A stretch of DNA of 9,710 nucleotides from UBA668 sp966112835. Its GTDB lineage: Bacteria > Actinomycetota > Acidimicrobiia > Acidimicrobiales > Ilumatobacteraceae. Both the position numbers and the translations under genes were made by a program. Shown piece by piece: positions 6,187 to 9,710 of the stretch. The notes below the pieces were generated by a model. That model saw nothing but the letters and a program-made list of their open reading frames with translations, was not told where the DNA came from and searched no databases. Where the stretch lies: assembly GCA_966112835.1 (NCBI GenBank), contig CBHWEI010000154.1:1-9710 (forward strand), given 5' to 3'. The stretch's first letter is position 1. Each line of letters begins with the position of its first letter.

Positions 6187-7272
6187 TCAGACCGTGCCCA
6201 TCGTGCGGAGGTAGTGGTCGGTGAACCAGATGACGTATTCGTCCTTGGGGGTGAGCACGCCGTGTTCGAACGCCTTCGAGCCGACACCCCTGTGCACCGC
6301 TTCGCAGACCGTGTTGTCCTGGTTGCCGACCAGCACGTTGAAGTCGATGATCGGCTGCGGGTCGAAGCCGGGCGTGGCGATGGCCTCGGGATGGAACAGG
6401 AACTCCATGGTCATCACCGTGTGGTGGGGTCCGGTGGGGTAGAGCGTGGAGATGACCACGTTCGGGCCGGTGATGTCGACGAACCCGTTCGGGAACACGG
6501 TGGCGCCGTAGTACGAGGTCTGGTCGGCTTCGTTGGCGCCCGGCAGCGGCGGCAGGGCGATGGGTTCGGACGACATGGTGGTGCCGCGGACCAGCGACAC
6601 GCCGCCGTCGTCGCGGCTGTGGTCGGCCACCCAGCCGGTGCGGTACAGCGGCACCAGGTCGACCAGTTCGGGGTGCACACGCGTGCAGTGCAGGCACTCC
6701 TGGTAGTTCTCGATGATGATCTTCCAGTTGGCGGCGATGTCGCAGCGGGTGGTGGCCACCACCTGCAGGTCGCCGATGCCGAACCGTTCCAGTCGCAGCA
6801 TCTCGGCGGCGTGGGTCTGCAGCCACTGCTCGAAGGGCGGCGGGTCGGCGGCGAGGCTGAGGAACACCAGGCCGTGCCACTCGCGCAGGTGGTACTGCCA
6901 CAGCGGCAGCGTGGACCGGTCGACCTCGGTGTCGTCGAGGTGCGGTGTGGCGATGAGGCGCCCGTCGAGCGCGTACGTCCACGCGTGGTACGGGCACATG
7001 AGCGAGCCCTGCGTGCTGGTGTCGTCCGCCTCGCACAGGCGCGAGCCGCGGTGGCGGCAGACGTTGGCGAACGCGTGCAGTTGGCCCTGCAGGTCGCGGG
7101 TGAGCAGCACGCTCTCGCCGGCGATGTCGACGACGGTGCGATTGCCGGGCTGCAGACGGTGGCCCGCACCGGCGAGCATCCAACCGCCGTGGAACAACTG
7201 GGCGCGCTCGGCCTGCCAGACCTCGTCGCCGTGGTACTCGTCGCGAGTGAGCGTGAACACATCATTGGGCAT
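6187..7272 (-). CDS. Rieske non-haem iron oxygenase alpha subunit, quaternary-ammonium type (GbcA/CntA-like)
   Basis: A 361-residue ring-hydroxylating-type oxygenase component. The N-terminal Rieske domain binds a 2Fe-2S cluster through CRH (C72, H74) and CPYH (C93, H96). The catalytic domain carries NYQECLHCTRVHPE, with iron ligands H195 and H200 and the bridging acid E192, and a third ligand D319 in GNQDNTVCEAVHRG. Most aromatic dioxygenases have Asp at the bridging place. Glu there, together with the ECxHC context, is typical of carnitine monooxygenase CntA and glycine betaine monooxygenase GbcA. Demethylation or C-N cleavage of a quaternary amine is therefore the best guess. No reductase partner is in the window. 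The ATG at 7272 is preferred because GGGGGA stands 7 bases upstream; an ATG at 7287 would add five residues but has no such site. Confidence 0.92.
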   Translation of the reverse strand: MPNDVFTLTRDEYHGDEVWQAERAQLFHGGWMLAGAGHRLQPGNRTVVDIAGESVLLTRDLQGQLHAFANVCRHRGSRLCEADDTSTQGSLMCPYHAWTYALDGRLIATPHLDDTEVDRSTLPLWQYHLREWHGLVFLSLAADPPPFEQWLQTHAAEMLRLERFGIGDLQVVATTRCDIAANWKIIIENYQECLHCTRVHPELVDLVPLYRTGWVADHSRDDGGVSLVRGTTMSSEPIALPPLPGANEADQTSYYGATVFPNGFVDITGPNVVISTLYPTGPHHTVMTMEFLFHPEAIATPGFDPQPIIDFNVLVGNQDNTVCEAVHRGVGSKAFEHGVLTPKDEYVIWFTDHYLRTMGTV

Positions 7273-7295
7273 TGCGGGTTCCCCCATCCGCTTGC

Positions 7296-7306
7296 TGACG
7301 ACGTCA
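7296..7306. promoter_or_regulatory. Dyad TGACGACGTCA in the Rieske leader
   Basis: A perfect 11-base dyad (TGACG, central A, CGTCA) just upstream of the Rieske start codons, in the region where that gene's promoter should lie. A TAGGGT hexamer (minus strand, 7306-7311) abuts it as a possible -10. It may be an operator; it is short enough to arise by chance. Confidence 0.35.
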
Positions 7307-7317
7307 CCCTAGCGAAC

Positions 7318-7335
7318 TCTGAATGGCCAGTCAGA
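7318..7335. promoter_or_regulatory. 18-bp dyad operator between the Rieske and aminotransferase genes
   Basis: TCTGAATGGCCAGTCAGA is an inverted repeat with 8 of 9 base pairs matching, centred on TGGCCA. It lies midway between the divergent starts, a natural place for a regulator controlling both genes. The regulator is not in the window and its family cannot be told. Confidence 0.5.
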
Positions 7336-7344
7336 CAAGTGGAC

Positions 7345-7350
7345 TAGTCT
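7345..7350 (+). promoter_or_regulatory. Candidate -10 element (TAGTCT) for a leaderless aminotransferase mRNA
   Basis: TAGTCT fits TANNNT and ends 8 bases before the ATG at 7359, so transcription could start at or next to the start codon. This agrees with the absence of a ribosome-binding site there. No -35 box is clear. Confidence 0.4.
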
Positions 7351-7351
7351 C

Positions 7352-7367
7352 GTGGTCCATGGACCAC
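7352..7367. promoter_or_regulatory. Perfect 16-bp palindrome across the aminotransferase start codon
   Basis: GTGGTCCATGGACCAC is identical to its reverse complement. The ATG (7359-7361) is at its centre. It could be a repressor site just at the transcription start, or a translation-controlling RNA structure. Confidence 0.5.
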
Positions 7368-8762
7368 ACCCACGGCACCACCCTCGACGAGCTGATCAAC
7401 GCGGAGGAAGCGACTTTCATGGCTCGCATGGCGGCGTCGGCCGCCCTGGGCGAGCGTGGTCAGCAGGTGATGCCCGGCGGCGTGTGCTCCAGTTGGGCCA
7501 GCTCGCGGCCCCTGCCGGTGTGGGTCAGCCACGGCGAGGGCGCGCTGGTGTGGGATGCCGACGGCACCGAGTACGTCGACATGCACGGCGGCTACGGCGT
7601 GAACGTGGTGGGCCACGCCAACCCGGCGGTGGTGCGCGCCGTGCAGGACCGCGTCACCAAGGGCACCCACTTCGCCCAGCCCACCGAGGACGCCATCGCC
7701 GTCGCCGAGAACCTGGTGCAGCGGTTCGGCCTGCCCAAGTGGCGGTTCAACAACTCCGGTACCGAGAGCACCATGGACGCGTTCCACCTCATGCGCGCCA
7801 TCACCGGCCGGCCGCTCGTGGTGAAGATCGAAGGCACCTACCACGGCCATCACGACTCCACGATGATCTCCATCTTCCGCTCGGCCGACCAGCTGGGCCC
7901 GGAGGACAACCCGAACCGCGTGCCCGGCCCCGGCATCGTGCAGCCCATGGCCGACCACCTGCGGCTGGTGCCGTTCAACGACCTGCACGCGCTCGAGGCC
8001 GTGCTCGACCAGCACCGCGGGCAGATCGCCGGCATGATCCTGGAGCCGATGATGATGAACGCCGGCATCATCCCGCCCGCGCCCGGCTACCTGGAGGGCG
8101 TGCGCGAGCTCACCCGTCAGCACGGTGTGCTGTTGGCGTTCGACGAGGTGAAGACCGGCATGGTGGTCGACTGGGGTGGCGCCACCCGCCTGTTCGGCGT
8201 CACGCCCGACATCGTCTGCCTGGCCAAGGCTTTGGGTGGCGGCCTGCCCTGCGGCGCCATCGGCGGCACCGAAGAGGTGATGGCCGCCATCGAGTCCGGC
8301 GTGTACGACCAGATCGGCACGTTCAACGGCAACCCGCTCACCATGGCAGCGGCGAAGGCGACGCTCACCGAGGTGCTGCTGCCCGAGACCTACGAGCGTG
8401 CTGCCGAGGTGGGCCGAGCCATGCTCGCCGGTTCCACCGAGGCGCTCGCCGCCGCAGGCATCCCGTCGTACGGCAACGTGTTCGGCTTCAAAGGGTCGGT
8501 CGTGTTCCACGACACGCCGTCGCGCAACTACCGCGAGTTCCTGCGCATCTCCACCGCCATCAGCCACCTGCACTTCCTGGTGCAGCACAACGGTGGCGTG
8601 TTCCTGCCGCCGTGGGGCAAGAGTGAGTCGTGGACGCTCAGCGTCGCCCACACTCACGAGCACGGTGCGCGCTACGTGCGCAACGTGGCCCGCGTGGGCG
8701 AGCTCACCTCGCAGCTGAGCGACCGCGACAGCGAGATCTTCGCGGTGGGCAGCTACAACTGA
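7359..8762 (+). CDS. Class III PLP-dependent aminotransferase, glutamate-1-semialdehyde aminomutase-like
   Basis: A 467-residue fold-type I PLP enzyme. NNSGTEST (131-138) binds the phosphate region, YHGHHDS (161-167) lies by the cofactor, D262 in FDEVKTG contacts the PLP nitrogen, and K290 in CLAKALGGGLP is the Schiff-base lysine. The overall pattern is closest to HemL-type aminomutases and omega-transaminases. The context and the extra length (HemL is about 430) speak against a haem role. It probably transfers an amino group to or from a small amino acid, amine or aldehyde. The ATG at 7359 was chosen because the ATG at 7323 lies inside an 18-bp dyad. Its stop overlaps the next gene's start (TGATG). 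It is divergent from the Rieske gene. Confidence 0.92.
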   Translation: MDHTHGTTLDELINAEEATFMARMAASAALGERGQQVMPGGVCSSWASSRPLPVWVSHGEGALVWDADGTEYVDMHGGYGVNVVGHANPAVVRAVQDRVTKGTHFAQPTEDAIAVAENLVQRFGLPKWRFNNSGTESTMDAFHLMRAITGRPLVVKIEGTYHGHHDSTMISIFRSADQLGPEDNPNRVPGPGIVQPMADHLRLVPFNDLHALEAVLDQHRGQIAGMILEPMMMNAGIIPPAPGYLEGVRELTRQHGVLLAFDEVKTGMVVDWGGATRLFGVTPDIVCLAKALGGGLPCGAIGGTEEVMAAIESGVYDQIGTFNGNPLTMAAAKATLTEVLLPETYERAAEVGRAMLAGSTEALAAAGIPSYGNVFGFKGSVVFHDTPSRNYREFLRISTAISHLHFLVQHNGGVFLPPWGKSESWTLSVAHTHEHGARYVRNVARVGELTSQLSDRDSEIFAVGSYN

Positions 8763-9634
8763 TGGTGGCGCTCGAGCACCTGGGCAAGCACGACGGCATC
8801 GACGCCGTGCTGGAGGTGCTGGACCGCGACGGCGCGGTCGTCGTGCGCGACTTCCTCCTCCCCGAGGTGCACGAGCGGTTCCGCGACGACATGGTGGCCC
8901 ACGCGTCGGGCCACCGGTCGGGCTCGGTGGCCGACAGCGCCGTGGTGCGCGCGTTCTGGGGTGAGCGCACCACGCGCTTCACGCGGTTGGCGCACCGCAG
9001 CCCCGCGTTCGTCGACATCCTCACCGACTCCTACTACCTGGAGATCGCCGATCGGCTGCTGCTGCCCAACGCGGCCGACTACTGGATGAACACCGGCCAG
9101 ATGATGATCATCGGGCCGGGCGAGAAGGCCCAGTGGATCCACCGCGACGCCGAGAACTGGCCCACCCTGTGCCGGCCCGACGGGTTCGAGGTGACGCTCA
9201 GCTGCCTGTTCGCCATCAGCGAGTTCACGGCCGACGTGGGCGCCACGCGCGTGGTGCCGGGCAGCCACCGGTGGGACGACTACGGCCGCCGCCCCGAGCC
9301 CGACGAGATCTGCCAGGCCGTCATGCCCGAGCGCAGCGGCATGCTGTACACGGGCCGGGTGCTGCACAGCGGGGGAGCGAACGTCACCGTCGACCAGTTC
9401 CGGTACGGGCTGCACCTGTCGTACGTGCTCGGTTGGCTGACGCCCGAGGAGGCCGCACCGCTGGGCGTCGAGTGGGCCGACGTGGCCGACCTGTCCGAGC
9501 GCGCCCAGCGTCTGCTCGGCTGGCGCTGCAGCCACAGCGACGACCGCTACGCCGCCCGCCTGTGGACCGTGGACTACGAGGACATCCCCCACGCCCTCGA
9601 CCTGGACCGACCCGGCCCTTCCTCCCGAACTTGA
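8762..9634 (+). CDS. PhyH-family Fe(II)/2-oxoglutarate dioxygenase
   Basis: A 290-residue cytoplasmic dioxygenase of the phytanoyl-CoA hydroxylase family, which couples 2-oxoglutarate decarboxylation to substrate hydroxylation. The iron facial triad is H127-x-D129 (QWIHRDAENW) with H202 (GRVLHSGG), and R214 (DQFRYGLH) is placed to bind the 2-oxoglutarate carboxylate. VVPGSHRW (164-171) is typical of the family. The ectoine hydroxylase signature is absent. The ATG overlaps the aminotransferase TGA by one base, and there is no separate gap, so the two are almost surely co-translated and functionally linked. The last six residues (GPSSRT) and the stop codon are encoded within a 38-bp repeat copy, so the true family C-terminus may have been altered by repeat insertion. 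Substrate unknown. Confidence 0.92.
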   Translation: MVALEHLGKHDGIDAVLEVLDRDGAVVVRDFLLPEVHERFRDDMVAHASGHRSGSVADSAVVRAFWGERTTRFTRLAHRSPAFVDILTDSYYLEIADRLLLPNAADYWMNTGQMMIIGPGEKAQWIHRDAENWPTLCRPDGFEVTLSCLFAISEFTADVGATRVVPGSHRWDDYGRRPEPDEICQAVMPERSGMLYTGRVLHSGGANVTVDQFRYGLHLSYVLGWLTPEEAAPLGVEWADVADLSERAQRLLGWRCSHSDDRYAARLWTVDYEDIPHALDLDRPGPSSRT

Positions 9635-9651
9635 GTGCTGCGTGACGCACC
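9614..9651. repeat. 38-bp direct repeat, copy 1 (overlaps the dioxygenase stop)
   Basis: This copy begins GGCCCTTCCTCCCGAACT and ends TGCTGCGTGACGCACC. It differs from copy 2 only at base 9631 (T; C in copy 2). It contains the dyad TGCGTGACGCA (9637-9647), and GAGTGC with GCAC(C)TC can form a bulged hairpin around it. It includes the last codons and the TGA (9632-9634) of the dioxygenase gene. Confidence 0.85.
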
Positions 9652-9654
9652 TCG

Positions 9655-9692
9655 GGCCCTTCCTCCCGAACTCGAGTGCTGCGTGACGCACC
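9655..9692. repeat. 38-bp direct repeat, copy 2
   Basis: Matches copy 1 at 37 of 38 bases, at a 41-base period with a TCG spacer. The single change turns CTTGAG into CTCGAG and so removes the in-frame TGA. The dyad TGCGTGACGCA is kept at 9678-9688. Sequence to 9710 shows no third full copy, but the window ends there. Two copies are too few to call an array type. Confidence 0.85.
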
Positions 9693-9710
9693 CGGTCGGG
9701 GTCAGCGGCC

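Noticed and set aside
6214..7347. Plus-strand open frame opposite the Rieske gene
   Set aside because: Shadow frame; the Rieske cysteines, histidines and iron ligands on the other strand are unambiguous.
7323..7358. Earlier ATG at 7323 for the aminotransferase
   Set aside because: It lies inside the 18-bp dyad, has no ribosome-binding site, and the added residues are not family-like.
7344..8663. Minus-strand open frame opposite the aminotransferase
   Set aside because: Shadow frame with His/Val/Gly-rich sequence and no motif.
7359..8762. Haem biosynthesis HemL
   Set aside because: Similarity is at family level only; the coupled dioxygenase, extra length and lack of haem genes argue for another role.
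7359..9634. Ectoine biosynthesis (EctB aminotransferase plus EctD hydroxylase)
   Set aside because: No EctA or EctC is present, and the dioxygenase lacks the ectoine hydroxylase signature around its HxD motif.
1499..9634. PhnY*/PhnZ 2-aminoethylphosphonate degradation from the PhyH and HD genes
   Set aside because: The genes are about 6.7 kb apart on opposite strands, no phosphonate transporter is seen, and the HD gating residues differ.
8753..9691. Minus-strand open frame opposite the PhyH dioxygenase, running into the repeats
   Set aside because: Shadow frame, starts inside a repeat and shows no domain.
9614..9692. CRISPR array
   Set aside because: The two units are separated by only 3 bases, so there is no spacer, and no cas gene is present.

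Overview
The window is a very GC-rich (about 68% by eye), densely coded bacterial chromosome segment. Strong third-position G/C bias, long antisense shadow frames, purine-rich ribosome-binding sites mixed with apparently leaderless starts, and a basic Ala/Lys/Arg-tailed protein all point to a high-GC actinobacterium. An Acidimicrobiia/Ilumatobacter-like lineage is a guess from the gene types, not something proven here. I support nine protein genes. No rRNA, tRNA, insertion sequence or CRISPR array is visible.

Layout: (1) Bases 1-76 are a C-rich/G-rich tract with a G-quadruplex motif on the minus strand, downstream of a minus-strand operon. (2) 77-2047 (minus) holds an HD-domain protein that looks like a mixed-valent diiron oxygenase, followed by a beta-CASP metallo-beta-lactamase RNase. 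The RNase's AGGAGG ribosome-binding site overlaps the HD gene's stop codon. (3) 2126-3992 (plus) holds a small protein with a histone-like basic tail, then an acyl-CoA dehydrogenase. (4) 3993-4285 is a non-coding convergent gap with a series of strong hairpins. (5) 4286-4999 (minus) is a dienelactone hydrolase family protein, divergent from (6) 5090-6145 (plus), a PotA-type ABC transporter ATPase with no permease or binding protein beside it. A TetR-style dyad lies in their shared promoter region. (7) 6187-7272 (minus) is a Rieske non-haem iron oxygenase of the quaternary-ammonium type, divergent from (8) 7359-9634 (plus), a class III aminotransferase and a PhyH-type 2-oxoglutarate dioxygenase fused by a TGATG stop/start overlap. 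The Rieske/aminotransferase promoter gap is packed with palindromes. (9) The end carries a 38-bp direct repeat at 41-bp period; its first copy supplies the last codons and the stop of the dioxygenase gene.

How the genes may work together: the right half (hydrolase, PotA ATPase, Rieske oxygenase, aminotransferase, PhyH dioxygenase) reads as an uptake-and-catabolism neighbourhood for a nitrogenous small molecule, plausibly a methylated amine or betaine. It is arranged as two divergent pairs with dyad operators. Substrate and pathway order cannot be fixed from sequence alone. The most unusual points are the uncharacterised HD oxygenase with PhnZ-like iron ligands, the coupled aminotransferase-dioxygenase pair facing the Rieske gene, the palindrome cluster between them, and the repeat-derived gene terminus.
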